A stretch of DNA of 64,000 nt from CAVROP01 sp050008495 (GTDB lineage Bacteria; Acidobacteriota; Terriglobia; UBA7540). Made by a program: the position numbers and the translations under genes. Shown here one piece after another: positions 52,040 to 60,993 of this stretch. The stretch covers positions 1-64,000 of the forward strand of contig JBEKMN010000036.1 in the NCBI GenBank assembly GCA_050008495.1. The letters run 5' to 3'. Positions within the stretch are counted from its first letter, which is position 1. Each line of letters opens with the position of its first letter. The notes under the pieces were generated by a model that saw only the letters and a list, made by a program, of their open reading frames with translations, did not search any database and was not told the origin of the DNA.

Positions 52040-53665
52040 ATGGTTCTGTTGATTCTGGCGTTCTGCTTCGCGCCGGCGCATTCGGCCGGGCAGTCCGGCG
52101 CGGCCCCTGTCTCGATGGACGCCGACATTGCGCCGGAACGACTGCTGGTTTCACCTCCGCAGCAGGACTGGCCTTCCTACAACGGAGACTACACGGGACG
52201 ACGCTACAGCGGGCTGGACCAAATCAACACTGAGAATGTCAAACACCTGCGCGCCCAATGGGTGTTCCACTCCACCAACTCGGATTCCATGGAGGTCACC
52301 CCGGTCGTCGTGGGCGGGGTCATGTACATCGCCTCCGGCAACGATGCCGTGGCGCTCGACGCGCGCACCGGCCGCGTGCTGTGGCACCACTCGCGCCCGC
52401 TGACCGAAGGGCTGATCGACGACGCCTCGGCCCATCATAATCGCGGTGTCGCGGTTTGGCATTCGCGCGTTTATATGGAGACCGATAACGCCCACCTGCT
52501 CTGTCTCGACGCACGTTCCGGCAACTTGATTTGGGACGTTACTTACGCGGACACTCGGCTGAATTACGGAGCTACCAGTGCGCCTCTGCTGGTTAAGGAC
52601 AAGGTTCTCGTGGGGACTTCGGGCGGCGACGATGGGGTACGCGGGTTCCTGGCCGCTTACGACGCAATCACCGGCAAGCTGGTATGGCGTTTTTGGACTA
52701 TTCCAGCTCCGGGCGAACCCGGTTCCGAGAGTTGGATCGGTGATGCTTACTTGCACGGCGGCGGCACAACCTGGATGCCCGGAACGTACGATCCGGAGTT
52801 GAATACGGTTTACTGGGGCACCAGCAATCCCGCACCGGATTTCGTGGGCGATACGCGCCCAGGCGACGACCTCTACACGGATTGCGTGCTGGCCCTGGAC
52901 GCAGATTCGGGAAAGCTGAAGTGGTATTTCCAGTTCACCCCGCATGACCTCTACGATTACGACGCCACGGAGACTCCCGTGTTGCTGGATGTGCCGGTCG
53001 ACGGAACGGTCAGACGCCTGCTGGTGGAGGCTAACCGCAACGGGTTTTTCTATATCCTCGACCGCGCCCACGGGAAGTTTCTGAGCGCAACGCCTTTCGT
53101 TGAGAAACTGAACTGGGCAACCGGGATCGACGCCCATGGCCGCCCCCTGCTCACGGGGCTGAAGCCTACCCTGCAAGGCACGCGAATCTGCCCCTCGATG
53201 ACCGGCGCCACGAATTGGTTCTCTCCCTCCTACAATCCCTCCACTCGCCTCTTCTATTTTCTCGCCCTCGAAGACTGCGACATGTACTTCGCGGGCGCCG
53301 AGAAACAAGTCTACAAGCCCGGCCAGACCTATTACAGCACCGGGGCAAAGCGCATTCCGAGAGAAGCGGCAAAGAAGATCATGCTGGCTTTTGACGTGCC
53401 AACAGGCAAACCCGTCTGGCGTTACCCGCAAATCGGCGAAGGGGATTCCTGGGGCGGAACAATGACCACCGCGGGAGGGCTGGTTTTTTTCGGAGATGAT
53501 GCAGGAGAGTTGGAGGCTGTTGACGCCCGGTCCGGCAAGCCCTTGTGGCACTTCAACACCGGCCAGAGCATGCATGCCTCGCCGATGAGCTACGCTGTCG
53601 ATGGCGTGCAGTACGTCGGCATCGCCGTGGGAAGTGATTTGTTCAGTTTTGCGCTCGACTTTTAG
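52040..53665 (+). CDS. PQQ-dependent dehydrogenase with a lanthanide-type DYD motif
   Basis: 541 residues: a short signal-like start (LILAFCFAPAHSA) and an eight-bladed PQQ propeller. Signatures are WPSYNGDYTGRRYSGLDQIN (blade start), TSNPAPDF (Asn metal ligand), RPGDDLYTD and TPHDLYDYD at about 300-308. The D-Y-D at 306-308 is the arrangement of lanthanide-dependent alcohol dehydrogenases (XoxF, ExaF); calcium enzymes have DYA. The vicinal Cys pair usual near PQQ in methanol dehydrogenases is absent (SAHHNRGVAV). It should oxidise an alcohol or sugar in the periplasm. The start is uncertain; no clear RBS precedes the ATG at 52040. Confidence 0.85.
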   Translation: MVLLILAFCFAPAHSAGQSGAAPVSMDADIAPERLLVSPPQQDWPSYNGDYTGRRYSGLDQINTENVKHLRAQWVFHSTNSDSMEVTPVVVGGVMYIASGNDAVALDARTGRVLWHHSRPLTEGLIDDASAHHNRGVAVWHSRVYMETDNAHLLCLDARSGNLIWDVTYADTRLNYGATSAPLLVKDKVLVGTSGGDDGVRGFLAAYDAITGKLVWRFWTIPAPGEPGSESWIGDAYLHGGGTTWMPGTYDPELNTVYWGTSNPAPDFVGDTRPGDDLYTDCVLALDADSGKLKWYFQFTPHDLYDYDATETPVLLDVPVDGTVRRLLVEANRNGFFYILDRAHGKFLSATPFVEKLNWATGIDAHGRPLLTGLKPTLQGTRICPSMTGATNWFSPSYNPSTRLFYFLALEDCDMYFAGAEKQVYKPGQTYYSTGAKRIPREAAKKIMLAFDVPTGKPVWRYPQIGEGDSWGGTMTTAGGLVFFGDDAGELEAVDARSGKPLWHFNTGQSMHASPMSYAVDGVQYVGIAVGSDLFSFALDF

Positions 53666-53672
53666 GTAGCGA

Positions 53673-54821
53673 TCAAATCTTAAAGAAGATCTTCCGCCGG
53701 GACAGCCAGTAGCACATGTACCACATTACGGCCAGGACCAGGATACTCTGCGGAATGGCACCAAGATCCCCCAGAAACCTGAAGTCCTTGGTAAAGTTCT
53801 TTAGCCCGCTATTCAGCCACCCTTTTATTCCGATCTGGCCGAGAGAGTAAATGAAGATCGAATTCATTCCCAGCACGATGAACGGGAAAGCCCACCGTTG
53901 CGCTCCTTTCACCTCGATGAGCCAGTAAAAGGCCATCAGCATCAGGATCACCCAGCCGGCGCTGAAGAACGTGAAAGAGGCTGTCCACAACCGCTTGATC
54001 ATGGGATTGTACGGTACCAGCGCCAGACCCAGCACCAAGCCCGAAGCCGCGCATGCCCCCAGCACCTTTAATTTGTTGGCGTGCGATCTGCCAGTGCGCA
54101 GCAGCATCCCGATCCAGCACCCAAACAAGATGGTGACGGCGTTCCCCACGAAGTTGATCGTCGTGTAATAGCCGGAGTAGTTGTATCCGAGCACCTTCAG
54201 GTCGATCACCGCGCCGATGTTCCCGGTCTGCGACCAGGGGCCGTCCGGACCGGGGAAAATCGCAAACAGCGCCCACAAACCGGCCAGCATTGCCAACCCG
54301 GCGGCCGCCTGATAACTGAACCGCAGGCGCATGATCAGGTAACAGATCATGTAGCCGAATGCGATCTGGCTCAGCACGTTGATCAACTGCAACGACAGGC
54401 GGGATTCTCCCCAATTCGAGTAGAGATTGCTGAGCAGAATCAGCATGAACGACCGATACGCCACGTGCCGGAACAAGTCGCTCTCTGAGGCGCCTTGGGA
54501 TCTCCGCCGGGCGAGCGCGAACGGCATCGCCACACCGACCATGAAAGTGAATGCCGGCTGAATGAGATCCCAGAACTTGCAGCCTTCCCAGGGGGCATGG
54601 TCAACCTGGGCCGCGAGCCAGGCCCAGCGCGGATAGTGCTGGAGCGCCCCAATGCCGAAACCCTCGGATACCAAGAGCAACATAATAAAGCCCCGGTAGG
54701 CATCCAGGCTGAGCAAACGCCCGCCCACGATCTTGTCTGGCGCCCGCTCGGGCGGCTTTGAGATGGATTGTGGCGTGGCCGCCGCGTCGCTCACTTCCGG
54801 ATGTCTGGTAGTCGTGGCCAT
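53673..54821 (-). CDS. DUF5009 / HGSNAT-like membrane acyltransferase
   Basis: 382 residues with about ten helices. RLLSLDAYRGFIMLLLVSEG near residue 35 is the signature of the DUF5009/heparan-alpha-glucosaminide N-acetyltransferase and YeiB group, and FWDLIQPAFTFMVGVAMPFA with a conserved His-like start (DHAPWEGCKFWDL) supports it. It may acylate glycans at the membrane. I chose the ATG at 54821, with GGGAGA 4 bp upstream; the frame is open to 54941. Confidence 0.82.
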   Translation of the reverse strand: MATTTRHPEVSDAAATPQSISKPPERAPDKIVGGRLLSLDAYRGFIMLLLVSEGFGIGALQHYPRWAWLAAQVDHAPWEGCKFWDLIQPAFTFMVGVAMPFALARRRSQGASESDLFRHVAYRSFMLILLSNLYSNWGESRLSLQLINVLSQIAFGYMICYLIMRLRFSYQAAAGLAMLAGLWALFAIFPGPDGPWSQTGNIGAVIDLKVLGYNYSGYYTTINFVGNAVTILFGCWIGMLLRTGRSHANKLKVLGACAASGLVLGLALVPYNPMIKRLWTASFTFFSAGWVILMLMAFYWLIEVKGAQRWAFPFIVLGMNSIFIYSLGQIGIKGWLNSGLKNFTKDFRFLGDLGAIPQSILVLAVMWYMCYWLSRRKIFFKI

Positions 54822-54979
54822 GGTTCTCCCGTACCTCGGTGAGCTGAAATAACGGTCGCCATCATACCACGCCTTGTGGACTCCGCGGACCTCAGATCCA
54901 GGCGGACGGGGACAGAGTCCTGAGCACCTCATGAAGCTCATTGGGTTGAATGGGTTTGGTGTGATCTTTAAGGGTGGAA

Positions 54980-56044
54980 TTACCGTCCGAGTTTCTGGGC
55001 GGCCAATTGGGTGCCGGCCACTCGTGCGCGGATCTTCTCGAAGGCGGTTTCACGCGCCGTAGACGTATCGTCGCTGAAGGGAGCAAACCCGCAGTCATCG
55101 GTGGTCCCAAGTTGCTCTAGAGGCACGAATTCTGCAGCCTCCAAAACCCGATCCCGCACTTCCTCTGGCAATTCGACCCGGGGACTAATGGGATCAATGA
55201 CGCCGACGAAGACCTTGTGACCGGGCCGCGCATGCTCCTTAATCAGCTTCAAAACCCGGCGGCGGTCTTTCTCGCTCGCCAACTGGATGTAAAAATTCCC
55301 TGCGTCCAACGTGAAGAGATCGGGCAATAAACCGGCATAGTCAACATCCGCGCTATGCGTGGAATCCTGGTCGCCGCCGGGGCACGTGTGAACTCCAATG
55401 CGCTGCCTCTCCTCGGGTGAGAAGCGGCTCAGTACCCGATTGTTGAGGCTGATGAACTGCCTAAGAAGCCCTCGGGAAGGGTCGAGTTTTACGGACAAGC
55501 GACCCTCCGTGAAGTCGATCTGCACTTTGTGTGCGCCTAGCGCCAGGCACGTACGAATATCAGCCTCGGCTTCATGGACGAGGTCGTCAAGAAACTGCTC
55601 TCTCGAATACCCTTCAATTCCTTTCTGAGGATAAAAAAGACTAACGGCTGAGGCCGATATGACCGCCTGTTTCAGCGGGGTGCGAGTGTATCGTTTCGCC
55701 GCTTCCAAGTAAGAAGCCGCCCGAGTTTTGTAGCGGAAAGGACCCGAGAGCAGTCGAGGCAGTTGGCGCGTGTGGCCGTCGGCAAAAGGGATCGAGATGC
55801 CGTCCGGGGCGAGGTTCGTGAGGCCATGAACGGGGTAAGTGGCAAAGCTGGGTTTGGTCTGCTCACCGTCAGTGATCACCGGTGAGCCGGTGTCCTCAAA
55901 CCTCCGGATCGTATCACGGAGCGCTTCGGCACAGACCGCTTCAAGACCCTCTCGCGAGATGCGGCCCCCTTGGAAATCTCGGATCGCCTGGATTAACTGA
56001 GGCGGTCTGGGAATGCTACCAATAGGTTCAGTAGGGATAGGCAT
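54980..56044 (-). CDS. MetE-like (cobalamin-independent methionine synthase C-terminal domain) protein
   Basis: 354 residues, only the catalytic half of MetE. TEPIGSIPRP opens it, then VITDGEQTKPSF, VQIDFTEGRLSVKLD and the zinc ligand segment GVHTCPGGDQDSTHSADVDY (His, Cys). The last zinc Cys is in GTTDDCGFAPFSDD. Short MetE-like proteins act in methyl or alkyl transfer to thiols, such as homocysteine or CoM-like carriers, with unknown partners. A good start is at 56044. Confidence 0.82.
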   Translation of the reverse strand: MPIPTEPIGSIPRPPQLIQAIRDFQGGRISREGLEAVCAEALRDTIRRFEDTGSPVITDGEQTKPSFATYPVHGLTNLAPDGISIPFADGHTRQLPRLLSGPFRYKTRAASYLEAAKRYTRTPLKQAVISASAVSLFYPQKGIEGYSREQFLDDLVHEAEADIRTCLALGAHKVQIDFTEGRLSVKLDPSRGLLRQFISLNNRVLSRFSPEERQRIGVHTCPGGDQDSTHSADVDYAGLLPDLFTLDAGNFYIQLASEKDRRRVLKLIKEHARPGHKVFVGVIDPISPRVELPEEVRDRVLEAAEFVPLEQLGTTDDCGFAPFSDDTSTARETAFEKIRARVAGTQLAAQKLGR

Positions 56045-56137
56045 AGGACCAGTGTATCTGACAATTTGTCCTCCGTCAAAAACACTGCCGCCTTTCCAGT
56101 CTCAACGAATTACATCCCCGTTTATTGCAACCAGGCA

Positions 56138-57289
56138 CTAGTGAAGAAACAATTCCGCGACTTTCCGGGCGAGGGCTGAGGGGTCGAGGTCGGTTCGATT
56201 GGCGAGAACGATGATCGTCAGTCCGTCGGAGGTGAAACGTTCGATGACCGTACGGAATCCGATGCTCTCCCCGGAATGCCACATGCGCGCATGGCCGCGA
56301 TAAGGGTCAAGAAACCAGCCAAATCCGTACTTGACGGGCCCGCCTTCTGACGAAGAGTGGAAGTCTTGGGGCAAGGCAACTGGCGTCAGAGCCGGCCGCA
56401 TCTCGGCCTCACTTAACAGAGTGTGGCGGCGAAGCGCGTCGTCCCATTTGCGCAGGTCGTCAAGGGAGCTATAGACTCCGCCGTCGCCGAGGGTCGCCGA
56501 AGTCGGACTCTGATCGGTCTCCAGCCAAGTACCCGCGTCTTGCGTGTACCCGTAGGCGCGGGCCTTCACCTGATTCTTGCCATATTCGTAGGCCAGCGTG
56601 TCGTGCATTTTCAAGGGGACGAAAATGCGCCGGCGGAGGAAATCAGCAAAGCCCAGGCCGGACGCCTTCTCGACGACTTTGGCCAGCACGCAGTAGCCGG
56701 AGTTGCTGTATTCCCAGGCCGTGCCGGGCGGGAACTTCGTGCCCGTCTGTTTCTCCATCAATTCGAGCACGCCGGCGTCGCTGATCTGCGGAATCTCCTG
56801 CCAGGATTTGCCTGCATACGTCTTGTCCATCAGATCTTCGTAGGCCACAAGCCCGGAAGTGTGATTCAGCAGGTTGCGGAGGGTGATGGCTCTCCCATAA
56901 GCAGGGAACTCCGGAAAAACATCGGCGAGCGTTTCGTCCAAGCGGAGCTTGCCGTCGTGGACGAGGAGCAGTACGGCCATGGCGGTAAACTGCTTCGTGC
57001 AGGAAGCCAGGCGGAAGTTCGAGCGCGCATTGATCGGGGCGCCTGCGCGCAGATCGCGGCTCCCATACCCACGCTTGAACACGGTCTTGCTGTTGAGGCG
57101 GACCAGCACGGCCAAGCCCGGCTCGCGGCGCGAAACCAGCGGCGCAAAAATCGCCGCGAACTGCTGAGCGTGGGGATCTTCCGCCGCCCAGGCCGGCGGG
57201 GAAGAACCACACAAACCCCAGAATAAGGCCAAGCCGAGAAGCGCGCCGAAGAGACGGCGAATTTCGTTGAGAAGCAGTCGAGAGGGCAC
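56138..57289 (-). CDS. Class C beta-lactamase-like serine hydrolase
   Basis: 383 residues with an N-terminal hydrophobic segment (LFGALLGLALFWGLCGSSPP). Motifs are Ser-x-x-Lys at 96-99 (SCTK), YSNSGYCVLA (YxN) and the C-terminal HSGESIGFRT in place of KTG. This is the single-domain version of the gene at 44923. It may cleave D-amino peptides or esters. The second codon positions favour the ATG at 57289; no strong RBS is seen. Confidence 0.87.
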   Translation of the reverse strand: MPSRLLLNEIRRLFGALLGLALFWGLCGSSPPAWAAEDPHAQQFAAIFAPLVSRREPGLAVLVRLNSKTVFKRGYGSRDLRAGAPINARSNFRLASCTKQFTAMAVLLLVHDGKLRLDETLADVFPEFPAYGRAITLRNLLNHTSGLVAYEDLMDKTYAGKSWQEIPQISDAGVLELMEKQTGTKFPPGTAWEYSNSGYCVLAKVVEKASGLGFADFLRRRIFVPLKMHDTLAYEYGKNQVKARAYGYTQDAGTWLETDQSPTSATLGDGGVYSSLDDLRKWDDALRRHTLLSEAEMRPALTPVALPQDFHSSSEGGPVKYGFGWFLDPYRGHARMWHSGESIGFRTVIERFTSDGLTIIVLANRTDLDPSALARKVAELFLH

Positions 57290-57418
57290 TCGAGATCACC
57301 TAGCTTGTCATTATAACCCGGTGCGCTTGCCTATCCTGCTGAGGTATACTGCTAACCTTCCAAGAGTGCGGGATGGGAAGACCAGTTTGCGAATCCCGGC
57401 TATATTACAGGAGATCCT

Positions 57419-58327
57419 ATGAGCAACGCTTTTGATCGTCGTGACTTTCTAAAGACCGCCGGCCTTGCCGCCGCGTCGCTATCCGTGGGCGCGGCCACGC
57501 TTCCGGCCCGCCCGCCCGAACTCATCAAGAATTCTGTCGGCCACCCCAGACTGCTTTCGGGTTGCTGCGCCTACTCCTACCGCAAGTACCTTCAACACGG
57601 CCCGATGACCATGGAAGACTTCATCCTCACCGCCGTCGAGCAGGAGATCGACGGGGTGGACATGACCACGTACTATTTCAAATCCACCGAGCCTTCATAC
57701 CTGCTCGGACTGAGGCGTCTGGCGTTTCGGAACGGCGTGCCGTTTTCGGGCGCGGCGATCGGCACCAACATGTGCCAGCCTGATCCCACCAAGCGCGCCG
57801 CCGAACTCGAGAAAATCAAGAAGTGGGTGGAAGCGACTGAGCTGCTCGGGGCATCCCACCTGCGGGTGTTTGGCGGCGAGATTCCCAAGGACGCAACCGA
57901 CGAACAGGGCATCCAGTGGGTAGTGGAAACCATGAAGCCGGCCTGCGACTATGCGGCCGAAAAGGGAATTACGCTCGGCATCGAAAGCCACGGAGGAATC
58001 ACCTCCAAGGCCGCTAACATTCTCGAGATTCTCCGCCGTGTTGATTCTCCCTACGCCGGGTGCAATCTGGACATCAGCAACTTTCCGGAAGATCCTTACA
58101 CCCAGATCGAGGCCTGCCTTCCCTACGCTACTCATACACACATCCGCGACTTCTACGGCGAACCCAGAAAGCCCCTCGATCTCGAACAGGTATGGAAGTT
58201 GTTCGCGCAGGGCGGGTACAAAGGGTTTACATCCGCCGAATACGAAGGCGAGGAAGATCCCAAGACGGGCGTGCCGAAGCTTCTCGCCCGGATCAAGGAA
58301 CTCAATAAGAAGTACTCAACGGTATAA
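57419..58327 (+). CDS. Tat-exported sugar phosphate isomerase/epimerase-like TIM barrel
   Basis: 302 residues. RRDFLKTAGLAAASLSVGAA at the N-terminus is a twin-arginine signal. The AP-endonuclease-2/xylose-isomerase-like barrel follows with EQEIDGVDMTTYYF, HLRVFGGEIPKD, LGIESHGGITSKA (Glu/His metal site) and NLDISNFPEDPYTQIEACLP. Such proteins isomerise or epimerise sugars. The ATG at 57419 is 190 bp upstream of a Tat-exported dehydrogenase gene, with which it probably works in the same sugar pathway. Confidence 0.87.
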   Translation: MSNAFDRRDFLKTAGLAAASLSVGAATLPARPPELIKNSVGHPRLLSGCCAYSYRKYLQHGPMTMEDFILTAVEQEIDGVDMTTYYFKSTEPSYLLGLRRLAFRNGVPFSGAAIGTNMCQPDPTKRAAELEKIKKWVEATELLGASHLRVFGGEIPKDATDEQGIQWVVETMKPACDYAAEKGITLGIESHGGITSKAANILEILRRVDSPYAGCNLDISNFPEDPYTQIEACLPYATHTHIRDFYGEPRKPLDLEQVWKLFAQGGYKGFTSAEYEGEEDPKTGVPKLLARIKELNKKYSTV

Positions 58328-58351
58328 GAAGGCGCGAAAGAAACGGAACGT

Positions 58352-58443
58352 GTCATCCTGAGCGAAGCGAAGGATCCCCGTAGTTGGTCGAAGATTGTCG
58401 AAAAAACGCTAACTGCTGAGATCCTCGCTTCGCTCAGGATGAC
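58352..58443. repeat. GTCATCCTGAGCGAAG dispersed inverted repeat
   Basis: GTCATCCTGAGCGAAGCGAA at 58352 and GATCCTCGCTTCGCTCAGGA running to about 58443 are facing arms. It is the cleanest copy of the family also seen at 9731, 47506 and 48832. Confidence 0.85.
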
Positions 58444-58516
58444 AACCTTAATTTCTCCTACCTTTGAACGCCGAGGGGGCGAATGATTATGTGCCCCACA
58501 CCAACGGAGGAACATC

Positions 58517-59755
58517 ATGCTTACTCGACGCACATTCGTGAAGCAGGCAGCCGCGGGAGCGGCAGCCTACGCCGCTTACAGCCTCTCGCCCGCCGGCCGC
58601 GTGCTGGGCGCTAACGATCGGGTCCGCTTCGCCCTGATCGGGGCGGGAAGCCGCGGCAGACAGATCTTCAAGGCCGCGCTGGAATGCCCGAACGTGGAAG
58701 CCGTCGCGGTCGCTGACATTTACACGCGCCGCCTGGACGAAGCGAAACAACTTGCGCCCAACGCCGCCAAGTATCAAGATTTCCGCAAGGTTCTTGACGA
58801 CAAAACGATCGACGCCGTCCTCATCGCCACCCCCCAGCACCAGCACGTGCTCAATTTCGTTCCCGCGCTTCAGGCCGGGAAGGACGTGTACCAGGAAAAG
58901 ACCATGGCCTTCAACCCCGACCACGCCCGGCGCATGCGCAAAGCGTTCGAAGGCTCGAGCCGGGTGGTGCAGATTGGAATTCAATCCACCAGCGGTCCGG
59001 CGCAACCCAAGGCGAGCGAGTACGCCACACCCGAACGCATGGGCGTCATCACCGCTCTTCACACCCACCATTACCGCAATGCGCCTTACGGCGGTTGGAT
59101 GCGCAAGATTCCCCCCGACTGCGATGCCCAGCACCTCGATTGGAAGGCCTTCGAAGGCGAGGCGGATCATTATGCCTTCGATCCCGAGCGCTACATTAAC
59201 TGGCGCTTCTATTGGGACTATTCGGGTGGGAACGTGTTCGAGAATATGGTCCACCAGGTAGGCTTCTGGTACAAGGCGCTGAATCTGAAAATCCCGGCCC
59301 GCGTCATGATGACGGGTGACAACTACCTCTCGCCCAAAATGCAGGTTCCCGACACCATGAGCGCCTGCATGCATCAGCCCGAGAAGATTTTCTTCACTTG
59401 GAATTCGATGTTCGGCAACAACTTCTATGGGGAAGGTGAAGACCTTCTGCTGGGCAACCAAGGGACACTGCTCTGCAAGGAACTGGACGGATTGCGCTAC
59501 GTTCCCCAAGCCAGGCGGCATTCCGAACCGTCGGCCCAGGCTGCTCCTGCGGTTCCGGACGTCGCAGGGATCGGAGACGGGGGAATGACCAAGGCCCACA
59601 TGCAGAACTTCTTCGACTGCGTGCGCAGCCGCCAGGAACCCAATTGCCCCTTCGAACTCGGGTTCCGGTCTGCCATCACCTGCCAGATGGCCAATGCTTC
59701 CTACCGCCTGGGCCGCAGCGTGCAGTGGGATGAAAGCCGGCAGGACATCGTCTGA
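58517..59755 (+). CDS. Tat-exported Gfo/Idh/MocA oxidoreductase
   Basis: 412 residues. TRRTFVKQAAAGAAAYAAYS is a Tat signal, then VRFALIGAGSRGRQIFKAAL (GxGxxG), TIDAVLIATPQHQHVLNFVP and DVYQEKTMAFNPDHA (EK with T in place of P). This secreted type is common in Acidobacteriota, Planctomycetota and Bacteroidota and can act as an NAD-retaining glycoside hydrolase-like enzyme or sugar oxidoreductase. GGAGG lies before the ATG. Spacing to the epimerase gene suggests a shared pathway. Confidence 0.88.
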   Translation: MLTRRTFVKQAAAGAAAYAAYSLSPAGRVLGANDRVRFALIGAGSRGRQIFKAALECPNVEAVAVADIYTRRLDEAKQLAPNAAKYQDFRKVLDDKTIDAVLIATPQHQHVLNFVPALQAGKDVYQEKTMAFNPDHARRMRKAFEGSSRVVQIGIQSTSGPAQPKASEYATPERMGVITALHTHHYRNAPYGGWMRKIPPDCDAQHLDWKAFEGEADHYAFDPERYINWRFYWDYSGGNVFENMVHQVGFWYKALNLKIPARVMMTGDNYLSPKMQVPDTMSACMHQPEKIFFTWNSMFGNNFYGEGEDLLLGNQGTLLCKELDGLRYVPQARRHSEPSAQAAPAVPDVAGIGDGGMTKAHMQNFFDCVRSRQEPNCPFELGFRSAITCQMANASYRLGRSVQWDESRQDIV

Positions 59756-59763
59756 CGGGGCGC

Positions 59764-60642
59764 CTATTCTTGATCGGAAGAACCAGGAGGAGGCCTCTTC
59801 GCGGGTTTCTTGCTCGGGAGCTCAAACAGCCCAAAGGGCCACAGCACCAAGTCGATACCCTGCTGCGCCAGATCGCCGAGCGCGTATTCTCCGGGGTCGA
59901 GGGGCTGTTGGAGCTTCAGACAGTAAAGATCGGGAGCTAGCTGTGTGCGCTGCAATTGCACCGCGGCAGAAGCCTGCGATGCTTTTCCCACGCCGGCGCG
60001 GCTTGCCTCGACCCTTTCCACAATTCGCGACTCTTTCACGACCTTCACGGGAATCAGTTCCATCCTGGTGCCTAGCCCCTGGCTAGACTTCACATAAAAC
60101 GTCGGCATCGCTTGCTGTAGCCGCACGGCAGCCTTGGGACCAGGAAGTTCAAGGATCGCCTGGCCTTTCAGCAAGTGCCCGGGAACGGCCAGGGCAAACG
60201 CCGCCCGCCGCTTATCGGTGATCACTTCCGGAGTGGATTGAATCAGCCGGATCACGCGAGTTCCATCGAACGCGAAGACCCCTTCTTCATTGGGCAGGTG
60301 AATGCCCGGGGCAACCTCGAATCCCGTGTCCGGAGGCTTGTAGAAGCGTTCCTTCTCAATCTCGTGGCCTTCCGCGAGTTGTTTCTTCTGGACCGATTTC
60401 TCTTCCTCCAGCGCGCGTTTCGTCGTCTCGAGGTCAACCAGAGATAGAGGAACTTCTTCCCACTCGGAGCGCTCGACGCTATAGTAGCGAACTCTCTCCC
60501 CGTTCACCTCGTAGCTGGAAACAAGTTGATAGGTCCCATCTTTCAGAAACAGTTTCTGGGTGGTTGCGGCCGGCAGTGATACCCACGTCAGGCACGCGAG
60601 CGCTGCCACTATCATTAATACTCCGCGCAGGAGGGGCTTCAT
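59764..60642 (-). CDS. Exported hypothetical protein
   Basis: 292 residues. A signal peptide (MIVAALACLTWVSLPAATTQ) is followed by a beta-rich domain (FLKDGTYQLVSSYEVNGERV) that looks like a small exported repeat domain, a charged coiled-coil stretch (TTKRALEEEKSVQKKQLAEG, about 75-95), and a C-terminal domain ending in a Lys/Pro-rich tail. The pattern LKDGT..v..yev.g..v is common in acidobacterial exported proteins, but I cannot name a function. It is convergent with the Gfo/Idh gene, 8 bp apart. Confidence 0.6.
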   Translation of the reverse strand: MKPLLRGVLMIVAALACLTWVSLPAATTQKLFLKDGTYQLVSSYEVNGERVRYYSVERSEWEEVPLSLVDLETTKRALEEEKSVQKKQLAEGHEIEKERFYKPPDTGFEVAPGIHLPNEEGVFAFDGTRVIRLIQSTPEVITDKRRAAFALAVPGHLLKGQAILELPGPKAAVRLQQAMPTFYVKSSQGLGTRMELIPVKVVKESRIVERVEASRAGVGKASQASAAVQLQRTQLAPDLYCLKLQQPLDPGEYALGDLAQQGIDLVLWPFGLFELPSKKPAKRPPPGSSDQE

Positions 60643-60656
60643 GGTTCAGCCTTCGT

Positions 60657-60902
60657 TCATTGTCTGCGGAGTTCATCAAGGGTGATGTAGTCCCCACGTT
60701 CGTAAGCGGCCCTGCCGCGAGCAATAGCTCGTTGCTCGGCAGGGGTAGGAGCCTCTTCTGGGAATTGCCGAATCGAAATGTAGATCCGGAGCGCCTCAAG
60801 CACGAGTTCGGAGCAAGTCCGGTGCTCTTCTCGGCTAGTTTTCTTGACCTGTTCTGCCATCGCGGCGGGGAGTGAAACGGTGATCGTTTGACAGGCTCTC
60901 AT
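60657..60902 (-). CDS. Ribbon-helix-helix (CopG-type) antitoxin
   Basis: 81 residues. CQTITVSLPAAMAEQVKKTS is a strand then helix of RHH regulators, followed by RTCSELVLEALRIY (second helix). The C-terminal GRAAYERGDYITLDELRR is a toxin-binding tail seen in antitoxins paired with RelE/ParE. No toxin gene is found downstream, where the exported hypothetical gene starts after 14 bp. I chose the ATG at 60902. Confidence 0.78.
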   Translation of the reverse strand: MRACQTITVSLPAAMAEQVKKTSREEHRTCSELVLEALRIYISIRQFPEEAPTPAEQRAIARGRAAYERGDYITLDELRRQ

Positions 60903-60993
60903 AGTAATCAAGTCTCCAAATCCTATGTTAAGAGTCTAACAGACGAATCGCAGGAGCAGCAACCTCCAGCCAAGGGCTCGTGCGCTCAGTGAA

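Noticed and set aside
52151..53575. 474-codon minus-strand frame
   Set aside because: It is antisense to the PQQ dehydrogenase and shows no recognisable domain.
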